Below are positions 16,807-25,444 of a stretch of DNA of 64,000 nt, piece after piece. The stretch lies in NCBI GenBank assembly GCA_009781005.1, contig WQYX01000012.1, positions 1-64,000 of the forward strand, in the 5' to 3' direction. Under the pieces are notes generated by a model. That model ran no database searches, was not told the DNA's origin, and saw only the letters and a list, made by a program, of their open reading frames with translations. The stretch's first letter is position 1, and every line of letters starts with the position of its first letter. A program made the translations under genes and the position numbers. The DNA is from Polyangiaceae bacterium. GTDB lineage: Bacteria; Myxococcota_A; Polyangia; Polyangiales; Polyangiaceae.

Positions 16807-18522
16807 ATGGCCGAGACGCAGCGCAGTTCGCCTCCACCGATCTCGCACGGTACCGTCATCAACGACCGCTATGAGATCCGACAGAGCCTTGGAAAAGGAG
16901 GCATGGGTGAGGTGTTTCTTGCCTTCGACAGTGCAACGCAGCAACCGGTCGCACTCAAGATCGTTCGCGAAGAAGCGCGCATGCCGGGTGACGACGAGGC
17001 GTTGCGCCAGGAGCTGATCCTCGCGCGCTCCGTGTCGAGCCCGTACGTCTGTCGCGTTCACGATCTGGCGCCGTCGGTTTACGGGCCGATCCTGGTGATG
17101 GAGCACATCACGGGGCAGACGCTCCACACGCATATCCGCCGGAAGAAGGCGCAAGGCGGATATACCTCCGACGAATTTCGGCGGATTGCCTCGGACATCT
17201 GCCAGGGCGTTGCCGCCATTCATGCCGGCGGCCTCGTGCATGGCGATCTGAAGCCGGGCAACGTGATGGTGACGTCGAATCCGGACGGTTCCATCGGCAA
17301 GGCCGTTGCCCTCGATTTCGGCTTCGCAAAAGAGCGCGCACGCTTGTCGGCTCGTCGGCCGGGTGCGCCGCCGGACGGCGGAACACCGAACTACATGTCT
17401 CCGGAGCGGATTCGATCCGGTGGCGCGTCGATCGAGGATGATCTCTACGCGCTCGGCCTCACGCTCTGGGAGATGTGGACGTGCCGCGTGCCTGAACCCG
17501 GGTACAAGCCGCGCGCCAAGCCGATGCGTCAGCAGATCATGTTCGATGTGCCCGCCGGGCTCAGCGTCGACGAGATCAAACAGATCTTCTGCTGTCTCGC
17601 CGACGATCCTCAGCGGCGCTTGCCCGCGCGACACCTGCGCTTCTTCAATCCGGTTCATCTCACCACGAACCCCGTGCAGGTTCCGCGCGAACGGCTCGAT
17701 CCGGGGCCGCCTCCGGGTCGCAGCGCGCAGAGTCAGTTCTCGCCGGGTGCGCAAGGACTTCTCGCAACGTTCGCGACGAACGCTCCCGAGTTCGTCGGCG
17801 AACTCATCACGCTCGAACACCCTCAGCTCTCCATCGGTCGCCGCAACGACGTCGACATCGTCGTGCCCGAGGCCACGGTGAGCGGCCACCACGCCAATGC
17901 GCGCTGGCAGTCAGGCACGTGGACCATCGAAGATCTCGGTTCGACCAACGGCACGTACGTGGAGCACACGTACGAGCGCAAGAAGGTCGTCAATCTGATG
18001 CACGGTGGCGAGTTTCAGATCGGCGAGCTGCGTCTCAAGCTCGTGAGCTTTCAGCGCGACAGCCTCCATCACAAGCGCGCACGGCAGTACCTCGCGCATC
18101 GCGACGGGCTGACGGGAATGCTTCTGCGCGACAACTTCGTCAACGCACTCGACGAAGAAGCTGCGTTCAGCGAGTGGGTCGAGCAGCCGCTCAGCATTGC
18201 GCGCTACGAGATCCGCGGTCCGAATCGACTCGTGTCCGATCGGCCGACGATTCTCGAGATGCTTGCGTTCCGGCGTGCCGCCACGCGTGTCATCGAGCTA
18301 ACGGACATGCTCTTGCTCTCGCTCATCGCCGTCACGGGCGGGCGAACGGGGCCGTTGCGTTTCGCGGTTTGCATGATGGGACCGGGTCCGCAGGAAGCGC
18401 GAAACCTCGTCGAGCAGGTGGTTGGCCAGGTGCAAGGCATGCTCCCCGAGGGGCTCGATCTCGTCGCCTCCATCGCACGCTACGAACCAGGCATGAACGT
18501 GCGCTCCCTCCTCGATCCGTGA
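16807..18522 (+). CDS. Ser/Thr protein kinase - FHA - degenerate GGDEF fusion
   Basis: A 571-residue cytoplasmic protein. Residues about 20-290 are an Hanks-type kinase: glycine loop GKGGMGEVF, lysine in VALKIV, catalytic loop HGDLKPGNV (145-153, HGD instead of HRD) and DFG (170-172). Residues about 325-415 form an FHA phosphothreonine-binding domain (SIGRRNDVDIVV, SGHHA, DLGSTNGTYV). The C-terminus from about 431 (HRDGLTGMLLRDNF) matches the start of a GGDEF domain but lacks the GG[DE]EF signature, so no cyclase activity is expected. No membrane segment is present. Partners could be the anchored protein encoded next, but this is inference. Confidence 0.88.
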   Translation: MAETQRSSPPPISHGTVINDRYEIRQSLGKGGMGEVFLAFDSATQQPVALKIVREEARMPGDDEALRQELILARSVSSPYVCRVHDLAPSVYGPILVMEHITGQTLHTHIRRKKAQGGYTSDEFRRIASDICQGVAAIHAGGLVHGDLKPGNVMVTSNPDGSIGKAVALDFGFAKERARLSARRPGAPPDGGTPNYMSPERIRSGGASIEDDLYALGLTLWEMWTCRVPEPGYKPRAKPMRQQIMFDVPAGLSVDEIKQIFCCLADDPQRRLPARHLRFFNPVHLTTNPVQVPRERLDPGPPPGRSAQSQFSPGAQGLLATFATNAPEFVGELITLEHPQLSIGRRNDVDIVVPEATVSGHHANARWQSGTWTIEDLGSTNGTYVEHTYERKKVVNLMHGGEFQIGELRLKLVSFQRDSLHHKRARQYLAHRDGLTGMLLRDNFVNALDEEAAFSEWVEQPLSIARYEIRGPNRLVSDRPTILEMLAFRRAATRVIELTDMLLLSLIAVTGGRTGPLRFAVCMMGPGPQEARNLVEQVVGQVQGMLPEGLDLVASIARYEPGMNVRSLLDP

Positions 18523-18560
18523 CGTGATGAACAGCAAGCGTCGCGTGCTATATCGCGTGC

Positions 18561-19310
18561 GTGGCTGACCCGCCCTCGAAGTCCAGCCGGCCCAGCTTCT
18601 TGTCGAAAGAGCACCCGCCGGCTTCTTCGCGCCTTTCGTCGGCGGCGCGATCTTCGCACGAGTCCATTCGCATTTCGCCTCCGTCGGAGCCTCGCGTCGG
18701 ATCGCGATCAACTTTGCGTTCTCTCGATGGTGTGGTCGATCGGCCTGCGCGCTTTCAGCTCATCGTCGCGCTCGTTCTCGGTCTCGTGCTCGTCGTGATC
18801 CCGCTTTACCTCTGGCGCCGCCCTCGCGTTCAGCTCGCCTCCGCCACGACGACGGAGAGCTCGAACACGGCGGCGGTCCCGACGACGATCCCATCCATCG
18901 CTGCGCCGTCGGTGGAAGGTGGCATGGAGCCCAAAGTTGCCCTCTCCGACGTGAAGATCGTCGCCTGTCAGGATTCTGGGGCGAAGAAGATTCCGCCCGA
19001 GCAGTGTGATCGCGTCGTCGAGCTCGAGAAGCTTTTCACAAAAGCCATTTCAGAGAGTGCCGCGTGCATTCCAAAAGATGCTGGTGGAGGCACAATTATT
19101 TATGTGCTCGACATGAATTTCAAAAAGAAGTTTTTCTCGATTCACACACCTAAAGAGGGTCGCACGTTCAAGAACGCCGCGCTCGTCGGCGGCTGCCAAA
19201 TCGGCGTGAAAGCGAAGCTCCGCACGCTTTCTGATGATCCCTTCGTGCACCAGCACCATCATTACAAACTGAGCGTCACTGCCGTCTATCCGGGATCCAT
19301 AAAACCTTAG
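18561..19310 (+). CDS. Single-pass membrane protein with periplasmic domain
   Basis: A 249-residue protein. The first about 65 residues are Ser/Pro-rich and cytoplasmic, followed by one transmembrane helix (FQLIVALVLGLVLVVIPLYL) and a Thr/Ser/Ala linker. A C-terminal domain of about 120 residues contains two spaced Cys and a GGGTIIYVLDM strand reminiscent of the TonB/AgmX-type C-terminal fold (weak). Start GTG at 18561, 38 bases after the kinase stop, so co-transcription with the kinase is likely. The disordered Ser-rich N-terminus would be a plausible kinase target, which is inference only. Confidence 0.65.
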   Translation: MADPPSKSSRPSFLSKEHPPASSRLSSAARSSHESIRISPPSEPRVGSRSTLRSLDGVVDRPARFQLIVALVLGLVLVVIPLYLWRRPRVQLASATTTESSNTAAVPTTIPSIAAPSVEGGMEPKVALSDVKIVACQDSGAKKIPPEQCDRVVELEKLFTKAISESAACIPKDAGGGTIIYVLDMNFKKKFFSIHTPKEGRTFKNAALVGGCQIGVKAKLRTLSDDPFVHQHHHYKLSVTAVYPGSIKP

Positions 19311-19328
19311 AGGGTGGAAACACCCTCT
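19309..19328. terminator. GNRA-capped hairpin at the end of the anchored-protein gene
   Basis: AGAGGGTG (19309-19316) pairs with CACCCTCT (19321-19328) around a GAAA tetraloop, followed by TAATT. It overlaps the upstream stop codon and lies 15 bases before the purF ATG. It may end the upstream transcript or act in the purF leader. Confidence 0.55.
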
Positions 19329-19343
19329 TAATTGAAAGCCGTT

Positions 19344-20894
19344 ATGACACGTCGTCACCTCACGATTCTCGATCCGCTCGCGACCTCGCCTGTCACGCCG
19401 CGCGGCGGCTCGCACCCCTCCTCGCCGCTCGCATCGCCCCTCAACGACGACGATGATCACTTCCACGATCAGTGTGGCGTCTTCGCCGTCTACGGTCATT
19501 CGGAAGCGGCGAACATCGCTTACCTCGGTCTGCACGCGCTTCAGCACCGCGGTCAGGAATCGGCGGGGATCGTGACGAGCGACGGTGAGGCCATGTACGC
19601 GCACCGTGCGATGGGTCTCGTGCAAGATGCATTCAGCGCGGAGGGGCTGCAAAAGCTCCCCGGGCGCATCGCCATCGGCCACGTTCGCTACTCCACCGCG
19701 GGCGACACGCACATCCGCAACGCACAACCTTTCGCGGTCGACTCCGCGCGTGGCTCGCTCGCCGTCTGTCACAACGGCAACCTCACGAACGCCGACGAGA
19801 TCCGCGCCGAGCTCGAAGCCGAGGGATCCATCTTCTCGTCTACGTCGGACACCGAGGTACTCGTTCACCTCGCTGCGCGCAGCAAGGAGATCGCCATCGA
19901 GGATCGCATCCTCGACGCTCTCGCGCGCGTGAAGGGCGCTTACTCGCTCCTCTTTCTCACGTCGGACGCCATTGTTGCCGTCCGCGATCCGCGTGGGATC
20001 CGGCCGCTCTGCCTCGGGCTGTTGCCCTCGCGCAAGGACGTCCACGTGATCGCGAGCGAGCCGGTGGCGTTCGACCTGATTGGTGCCGAGTACGTGCGCG
20101 ACATCGAACCTGGGGAGATGCTCGTCATCGACGGTGCTGGCGTGCGCAGCCTCCGGCTGCGCGAAGAGCAGCAGCCACAGAGCTGCATCTTCGAATACGT
20201 GTACTTTGCACGACCCGATTCGAAGCTCAATGGCCGCAGCGTCTACGAGGTTCGCAAGGAGTTCGGGCGCACGCTCGCAAAAGAAAGCCCGGCCGAGGCC
20301 GAAGTCGTCATTCCCGTGCCGGACTCCGGCGTTCCGGCGGCCATTGGCTACGCGGGCGCCCTCGGCATCCCATTCGAGATGGGGCTCATCCGCTCGCACT
20401 ACGTGGGGCGCACGTTCATCGAACCGCAGGAGTCCATTCGTCACTTCGGTGTTCGCTTGAAGCTCAATACCGTCGAAGAGATCCTGCGCGGCAAGCGCGT
20501 CGTCGTCCTCGACGATTCGATTGTGCGCGGAACGACTTCACGCAAGATCATCAAGATGGTGCGCGGCGCGGGAGCGCGTGAGGTGCACCTTCGTATTTCG
20601 AGCCCGCCGACCGAGTGGCCTTGCTTCTACGGCATCGACACGCCAACGCGCCGGGAGCTCATTGCTTCGAGCCACAGCGTCGACGAGATTGCTCGGTACG
20701 TGACGGCCGACTCCGTCGGCTATCTGTCGCTCCATGGGATGCTCGATGCTGTCACGCGTATTGGTGACAAGTCGTCGGACTCGAACAAGGCGCACTACTG
20801 CCATGCATGTTTCAGCGGTCGCTACGCCATCCCGTTCGCGCCGCTCCCAGAAAGCACTTCATCGTCGAGCAAGCGCCGTCTATCAGAAGTCTGA
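19344..20894 (+). CDS. purF: Amidophosphoribosyltransferase
   Basis: First committed enzyme of purine synthesis: glutamine plus PRPP gives phosphoribosylamine. The N-terminal Ntn glutaminase starts at CGVFAVYGH with the catalytic Cys at residue 44. It is followed by [12 protein letters not shown] and the PRPP site [13 protein letters not shown]. The four iron-sulfur ligand cysteines of the Bacillus-type enzyme are present ([16 protein letters not shown] and the CHAC pair), so a 4Fe-4S form is expected. The 43-residue leader ahead of the Cys is much longer than usual and must be removed for activity. A TTG at 19332 would lengthen it by four more residues. Confidence 0.95.
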   Translation: MTRRHLTILDPLATSPVTPRGGSHPSSPLASPLNDDDDHFHDQCGVFAVYGHSEAANIAYLGLHALQHRGQESAGIVTSDGEAMYAHRAMGLVQDAFSAEGLQKLPGRIAIGHVRYSTAGDTHIRNAQPFAVDSARGSLAVCHNGNLTNADEIRAELEAEGSIFSSTSDTEVLVHLAARSKEIAIEDRILDALARVKGAYSLLFLTSDAIVAVRDPRGIRPLCLGLLPSRKDVHVIASEPVAFDLIGAEYVRDIEPGEMLVIDGAGVRSLRLREEQQPQSCIFEYVYFARPDSKLNGRSVYEVRKEFGRTLAKESPAEAEVVIPVPDSGVPAAIGYAGALGIPFEMGLIRSHYVGRTFIEPQESIRHFGVRLKLNTVEEILRGKRVVVLDDSIVRGTTSRKIIKMVRGAGAREVHLRISSPPTEWPCFYGIDTPTRRELIASSHSVDEIARYVTADSVGYLSLHGMLDAVTRIGDKSSDSNKAHYCHACFSGRYAIPFAPLPESTSSSSKRRLSEV

Positions 20895-20957
20895 TCGGCC
20901 TGTATTCATACTTTCGGCCTGGCGATACGACCATAACGTCGGCAGTCTCGGTACAAT

Positions 20958-21057
20958 GGGCTCCCCTGCCCGCGCGCAGGAAGGGCCGCTTCGGCCCTGA
21001 CGAGCACGAGGCCAAGGGGAGCACGCGCGGTGAGCGCAGCGAGACGCGCGGAGGGGT
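20958..21057 (-). repeat. GC-rich repeat, type C (copy C1)
   Basis: A 100-bp unit starting immediately after the cdd stop, read in the direction of cdd. It contains CTCACCGCGCGTGCTCCCC, CTCGTGCTCGTCAGGGCC, the hairpin AGGGCCGAAGCGGCCCT and ends CGGGCAGGGGAGCCC. The same unit follows the exonuclease stop at 38395-38550 in the same orientation relative to its gene. Confidence 0.8.
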
Positions 21058-21495
21058 CTACTTAAATGCGAGCGGGAGAAGATCGGCGAGCATGACCACG
21101 TGTCCGGTTTCTTCGTCGAAGTTCGCGAGGACGATGGGCATGTCTGACGCAAACTCCGCGAGCACCTGACGGCAGATCCCGCATGGCGCGCCGCCGTTGG
21201 ATGTCACGACCGCAGCAGCCACGGGTTCGCGTTCGCCTGCGGCGATCATCTGCATGATGGCGCCGCGCTCGGCGCAGATCGTCGCGCCGTAAGTCGAGTT
21301 TTCGACGTTGCAGCCGACGAAGATCGCGCCGCTCTTGGTCGCAATGGCGGCGCCAACGCGGTAGTTCGAAAAAGGCGCGTAGGCCCGCTCACGCACCGTG
21401 ATGGCTTCTTCGAGGAGCCGGTCGAGCAGCGCCGGATCGAATTCCGTGCGCTTTGCATTCTTCTTCTTTTTGATCGTCTTCTTCTTCGCGCTCAT
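21058..21495 (-). CDS. cdd: Cytidine deaminase
   Basis: Zinc enzyme of 145 residues that deaminates cytidine and deoxycytidine to uridine and deoxyuridine in pyrimidine salvage. The signatures are CAERGAIMQ, with the catalytic Glu and zinc Cys, and PCGICRQ with the other two Cys ligands. An unusual lysine-rich N-terminus (KKKTIKKKKNAKR) precedes the domain. It is the last gene of the minus-strand block whose upstream neighbour is purine nucleoside phosphorylase, but a type B repeat of about 280 bp separates them, so it may have its own promoter. Confidence 0.93.
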   Translation of the reverse strand: MSAKKKTIKKKKNAKRTEFDPALLDRLLEEAITVRERAYAPFSNYRVGAAIATKSGAIFVGCNVENSTYGATICAERGAIMQMIAAGEREPVAAAVVTSNGGAPCGICRQVLAEFASDMPIVLANFDEETGHVVMLADLLPLAFK

Positions 21496-21515
21496 GGCAT
21501 GTCACACCTGTCTAT

Positions 21516-21794
21516 ACCGCTTTCAAGTTGACGTGAGGTTTCGAACCCCTCGGAGGTCGCTCCCGTCGTCTTTTGACCGATTCCCATCGCATCCCTTCGT
21601 TGCTCCTCCTCAAGCTGCACAAGCAGCTCTCGTTGGAGCGCCTCGCGCTGCTCGGAACTCGGCCAAAATACTCGGTCCCCAACCTGCTCGGGGTTCGCGG
21701 CGGGGCCGAGGAGCGGACCGGAACAGCCTTGTGTGGCTTTGAGGACCGCACCGCAGGCCCCAACGATGAGATCACGTCAAATCGAAAGCGGTCC
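21516..21794 (-). repeat. Palindromic repeat, type B, long form (copy B3)
   Basis: Inverted relative to B1 and B2. The arms are ACCGCTTTCAAGTTGACG (from 21516) and CGTCAAATCGAAAGCGGTCC (ending 21794). The half from about 21690 matches the B core: GCGGGGCCGAGGAGCGGACCGG and GAGGACCGCACCGCAGGCCCC. About 150 extra bases lie between the left arm and the core, longer than in other copies. Its right arm overlaps the 3' end of the purine nucleoside phosphorylase gene and supplies its last codons and stop. Confidence 0.75.
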
Positions 21795-22622
21795 AGCAGC
21801 GACGACCCAGGCGCGCAGGAGGCGCTCGAGATCTGCGCGGCGCGCGTTGGCGATCTGTTCCACGTCCTCGTGATGGAGCTCGCCGTCGCTCATGCCCGCT
21901 GCCATGTTCGTGATGCACGACAGCGCGGCGACGCGTGTGCGCATGTGACGGAGCGCGATGACCTCGGGCACGGTGCTCATGCCGACCGCGTGTGCCCCCA
22001 GCGCGCGGAGCATCCGGATTTCCGCTGGCGTTTCGAACGATGGGCCGAGCAACGCCGCGTACACGCCCTCGCGGAGCGCAACGCCTTCACGCTGCGAGAC
22101 CTCGCGGAGTGTTCCACGCAGCTTTCGATCGTAGGCATGGGTCATGTCCGGAAAGCGCGTGCCGAGCGCGTCTTCGTTCGGGCCAACAAGCGGATGCCGG
22201 TGCATGAGATTCAGGTGATCGGACACGATCATGAAATCACCAGCCGACCAGCTCGGCTCGAGACCACCTGCTGCGTTCGTGATGAGCACCGAGCTCACGC
22301 CGAGGCGCGCCATCGCGCGAACGCCGTGCACGACCTGCCACATGGGGTGGCCTTCGTAGGCGTGCACGCGGCCTTGCATGCAGACTACATGAATGTCGTC
22401 GATCGTGCCGAAACAGAGATTGCCTGCGTGACCCAGGACGCGCGACGCCGGTAGATGCGGAATCGTATCGAACGGCAGCTTGACGAGGTCGTCGAGCGTG
22501 TCGGCAAACGCGCCGAGCCCGCTGCCGAGGACCACGCCGATGTGCGGCGTGACGTGCACCTTCGAACGAATGGCAGCGACCGTCTCGTCGAGGCGCGCAA
22601 CGACTCCGGTGTCTGTCCCCAT
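21777..22622 (-). CDS. punA: Purine-nucleoside phosphorylase
   Basis: PNP/MTAP-family phosphorylase of 281 residues that splits purine nucleosides to base plus ribose-1-phosphate. Motifs include the phosphate loop VVLGSGLGAFAD, MQGRVHAYEGHP, LITNAAGGLEPSW and GPSFETPAEIRML. Its ATG lies four bases after the coaD stop, so they share a transcript. The last codons (GPLSI and stop) are made by the arm of the type B repeat, so the C-terminus has been rewritten by the insertion of, or fusion with, that repeat. Confidence 0.93.
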   Translation of the reverse strand: MGTDTGVVARLDETVAAIRSKVHVTPHIGVVLGSGLGAFADTLDDLVKLPFDTIPHLPASRVLGHAGNLCFGTIDDIHVVCMQGRVHAYEGHPMWQVVHGVRAMARLGVSSVLITNAAGGLEPSWSAGDFMIVSDHLNLMHRHPLVGPNEDALGTRFPDMTHAYDRKLRGTLREVSQREGVALREGVYAALLGPSFETPAEIRMLRALGAHAVGMSTVPEVIALRHMRTRVAALSCITNMAAGMSDGELHHEDVEQIANARRADLERLLRAWVVAAGPLSI

Positions 22623-22626
22623 CGAC

Positions 22627-23124
22627 TTAGTGCTCTTTGATGGCTTCGAGTTTTGCGGCGAGCTCGTCGCACACGAGCTTCGGCGCGTAGCGGCTCACGT
22701 CGCCGCCGTGGCCTGCCATCTCGCGCACGAGCGAAGCGCTGAGAAATCCGTGCTTCGTCCGGCTCGGCAAAAAGATGGTGTCGATCTCGGGACGGATGTC
22801 GGCGTTGGCGTGCGCAATCTGAAGTTCGTATTCGAAGTCCGTCGTCGCGCGCAGACCGCGCACGATGACCGTGGCGTTCTTTTTTGCGCAGTACTCGATG
22901 AGCAGTCCATCGAATGCGTCGACCGTCACGTTCGACAGATGGGCGACGACCCGCTCGATGAGGCGCATGCGCTCCGCAACGGAGAAAAGTGGATGCTTCG
23001 TCGGGTGAACGCCGATGGCCACGATCACGTGCTCGAACAAGATTGCTGCGCGCTCGATGATGTCGACGTGACCGAGCGTGACCGGGTCGAAGCTCCCGGG
23101 ATAAACGGCGAGCGCACGGCTCAC
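22627..23124 (-). CDS. coaD: Phosphopantetheine adenylyltransferase
   Basis: Enzyme of 165 residues that joins 4'-phosphopantetheine to AMP, the penultimate step of coenzyme A synthesis. It shows the nucleotidyltransferase motif YPGSFDPVTLGHVDI with the T/HxGH signature, RGLRATTDFEYE and the C-terminal SASLVREMA. The start is the GTG at 23124, which overlaps the upstream stop by four bases (GTGA) and puts the conserved N-terminus within six residues. Operon order: exonuclease, lipoprotein, coaD, punA. Confidence 0.96.
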   Translation of the reverse strand: MSRALAVYPGSFDPVTLGHVDIIERAAILFEHVIVAIGVHPTKHPLFSVAERMRLIERVVAHLSNVTVDAFDGLLIEYCAKKNATVIVRGLRATTDFEYELQIAHANADIRPEIDTIFLPSRTKHGFLSASLVREMAGHGGDVSRYAPKLVCDELAAKLEAIKEH

Positions 23125-24485
23125 TTGGCCGCTCCCTTGTTCTCCGATTTCGGCGGCGACTTTTGCGTGCCCGGTTTTTGTGGTGCAGCCGGAGCTGCCG
23201 GCGGCGGTGCGGTGGCCGGTGGTGCGGCTTGTGCGGGACCTTGAGGTTGCAGAGGAGCACTCTGCATCATGGACGGATCGAGCTCGAGCCACATCGCGCG
23301 CCCTTCGTCGCCGAACGTAACGCGAAATGCCGCGAGAAGTCCCGCGCCAACGACGCCGCCGAGATCCACGTCGAAGTTCGATTTGTATTCTGCAAGCGGT
23401 GCACCTTGGAGGACCGGCACTTGCGGCAGATCGAGGGATCCGAGTTTGAAGTACGGCAGCGCCCCGATCTTCCATTGCTGCGGCGCGCCCTGTTCGGATC
23501 GGAACGACGCCAGATCCGCCCCCGAGCGCTTGAGGAGCTGATCGTCGAGCGCAAGTGGATAGAACGCCGAAGAGTCGACGGCGAGAGGCGCCTGCCCATC
23601 CTCTCTGTTCGATATCGCTGCGCGCACCATCATCCCGCCGCCGCGCACGTAGAAGAGCGGCACGCGCGTGGCTGCCGGAGGCGGCGCAGGCTCGCTCTTG
23701 CGCACGACGAACTGCGAGCCGCGCCGATCGAATGTAACATGCATGTTTCGAAGGGCGTTGACCCCGATGAGTGCTTTGATGGGAGCGCCCAACTCGCGCG
23801 AGAGGGCCGACAGATCGTAGGTGAGCGCCGGCACGTCTTTGACTTCGAGTCTCTCGCCGAACCGCAAGTTCACCCACGCCGGCTCTTTGCGTGTGGTCGA
23901 GTCGATCATGAACTCGCCCATCGCCGTGTCGACGAGCGCGAGGATGCGTTCGCCTTGGAGCTCGCACGGGACGATGAGTGCGGGGCCGGCCTGCGGCATC
24001 TCCACGGACGCGACGAGCGCCCCTTCGATGGCGAACGGATGGCGCCCCTGTCCGCGCCGGGAGAGCTTGGCAACGTCGCGCGCCCAGGCATCCTTCACCG
24101 CCGGATCACGCAGCATGTCCTCGAGTTCGTCGGCCGCGCGATCGATATCGCCGGAGTACCAGAACGCGCGCCCGCGAATGCTCTTGGCTTCGCTGCTCGG
24201 CAGGTCTTCGGTGAGCTTGATCGCCGAGGGATAATCGAGCTTGGCGAGCGCAATGCGCGCGGCGGTGATGCGTGCCCCCGGATCCTGAGGAGCAGCTTTG
24301 AGTGCGCTGTCGGCAGCCGACGAGGCATCGTCCACGTCGCCGCTTCGGTAACTTTGTTTCGCGCGATTCAGCCACTTGTTTGCGAGCGGCTCGCGCCCCG
24401 AGGTGTTCGCGTCCGATCCTCCGCACGCGGCGGACGCGCCACCGAGAAGAACAACAAAGGCCATTGAGACAAGCGCGCGCTGCAT
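23121..24485 (-). CDS. Lipoprotein with TPR-like helices and retropepsin-like domains
   Basis: A 454-residue protein with a lipoprotein signal (lipobox GASAAC at about 16-21). An alpha-helical TPR-like part follows at about 35-150, then two beta-rich segments that resemble a retropepsin-like aspartic protease pair (LALVDTAMGEFMIDS at about 190, and APLAVDSSAFYPLAL at about 320). A Pro/Ala/Lys-rich tail ends the protein. The usual catalytic Asp-Thr-Gly reads Asp-Thr-Ala and the second copy Asp-Ser-Ser, so activity is doubtful. It would sit in the periplasm, attached to a membrane. Position between an exonuclease and coaD gives no clear role. Confidence 0.7.
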   Translation of the reverse strand: MQRALVSMAFVVLLGGASAACGGSDANTSGREPLANKWLNRAKQSYRSGDVDDASSAADSALKAAPQDPGARITAARIALAKLDYPSAIKLTEDLPSSEAKSIRGRAFWYSGDIDRAADELEDMLRDPAVKDAWARDVAKLSRRGQGRHPFAIEGALVASVEMPQAGPALIVPCELQGERILALVDTAMGEFMIDSTTRKEPAWVNLRFGERLEVKDVPALTYDLSALSRELGAPIKALIGVNALRNMHVTFDRRGSQFVVRKSEPAPPPAATRVPLFYVRGGGMMVRAAISNREDGQAPLAVDSSAFYPLALDDQLLKRSGADLASFRSEQGAPQQWKIGALPYFKLGSLDLPQVPVLQGAPLAEYKSNFDVDLGGVVGAGLLAAFRVTFGDEGRAMWLELDPSMMQSAPLQPQGPAQAAPPATAPPPAAPAAPQKPGTQKSPPKSENKGAAK

Positions 24486-24494
24486 CCGGTGCTC

Positions 24495-25400
24495 CTAAGG
24501 CTTGGGCGTACGAAGTTCGATCCGCAGGATGCGGTCTGCCCGAAGTTCACGGCGACCGCGTCCGGGGAGCTGATAGCCGATCACTTTGGGGGGGTCGAGC
24601 TCTCTTCGGATCTCGACGAGAACCATGGTCATCGGCTCCGGTGGACGCGCGTGAGGTCGATAGACCACGGTGACGGGCTCTCTCGCGGCGATCGCGTCAG
24701 TGCATTCTGCAAGTATCTGATCGCGCGCTCGCCGCTCGGCGACGCGGACCTGCCAGACGTCGCGCGGGGTTTGCGGCTCGAGCGCCTCGATACATCGTTC
24801 CCACACGACGCGCAGGGCAGCGACGTCTGCGTCGGCGCGGTGCGCGTGCGATGTGTCGATGCCGAAGTGCGCGCGCAGGGCGTCGAGTGAGTGTCGCGGC
24901 AAGCCGAAGGTCCGTCGCGAGAGGTTCAGCGTGTCGACGTAGAATGCAAGGCGCGCGCTCTTGCCTGCTCGCTTGAATTCGGCTCGGAGGAACCCGACGT
25001 CCCAGAATGCGCCGTGCGCAATGAGCACGGCGCCGTCGAGCAAGCGGGCGATCTCGGCGGCGACTGTGGCGAACGTCGGCGCGGAGACGAGCGCCGCGGC
25101 CGTGATTCCGTGAATGCGTTCGTTACCGACCTCGGCGGCACGCGCAGGCGACTCCGCGTCGCCGTCTTCGGACGAACCGCAATCGACCACACGAACCGGT
25201 TGATCGAGCGTCTCGGGGCGCACGAGCGTGTGCAGGCGCTGCTCGAGTTGCCCGCCGCGCACGCGTTCGATGCATACCTCGACGACGCGATCGCGCGCCG
25301 GATCGAGCCCGGTCATTTCGAGATCGACGAACGCGAGCGGCGCCTCTGCGAGCGGCAGATCCCACGGCGGGCCACTGGGGGGTTCGTGCGACAAATTCAC
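24495..25400 (-). CDS. DnaQ-type 3'-5' exonuclease with C-terminal WYL-like domain
   Basis: A 301-residue protein. Residues about 20-205 are a DEDD exonuclease of the DNA polymerase III epsilon type: Exo I FVDLEMTGLD (D26, E28), Exo II around VLIAHGAFWDVGFL, and Exo III HAHRADADVAALR. The last about 80 residues (VTVVYRPHA, then VIGYQLPGRGRRELRADRILRIE) resemble a WYL-type ligand-binding domain, an unusual combination. The GTG at 25400 has an AGGAAG ribosome site and avoids overlap with the divergent regulator gene at 25445. An earlier GTG (25451) would overlap it. Confidence 0.8.
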   Translation of the reverse strand: MNLSHEPPSGPPWDLPLAEAPLAFVDLEMTGLDPARDRVVEVCIERVRGGQLEQRLHTLVRPETLDQPVRVVDCGSSEDGDAESPARAAEVGNERIHGITAAALVSAPTFATVAAEIARLLDGAVLIAHGAFWDVGFLRAEFKRAGKSARLAFYVDTLNLSRRTFGLPRHSLDALRAHFGIDTSHAHRADADVAALRVVWERCIEALEPQTPRDVWQVRVAERRARDQILAECTDAIAAREPVTVVYRPHARPPEPMTMVLVEIRRELDPPKVIGYQLPGRGRRELRADRILRIELRTPKP

Positions 25401-25444
25401 TCTTTGCTTCCTGGTTCGGGCGGGCGACCATAGTCGATAGAGCG

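Noticed and set aside
21536-21556. tRNA T-arm-like sequence GGTTTCGAACCCC
   Set aside because: No acceptor stem, D-arm or anticodon arm can be built around it; it lies in the long type B repeat.
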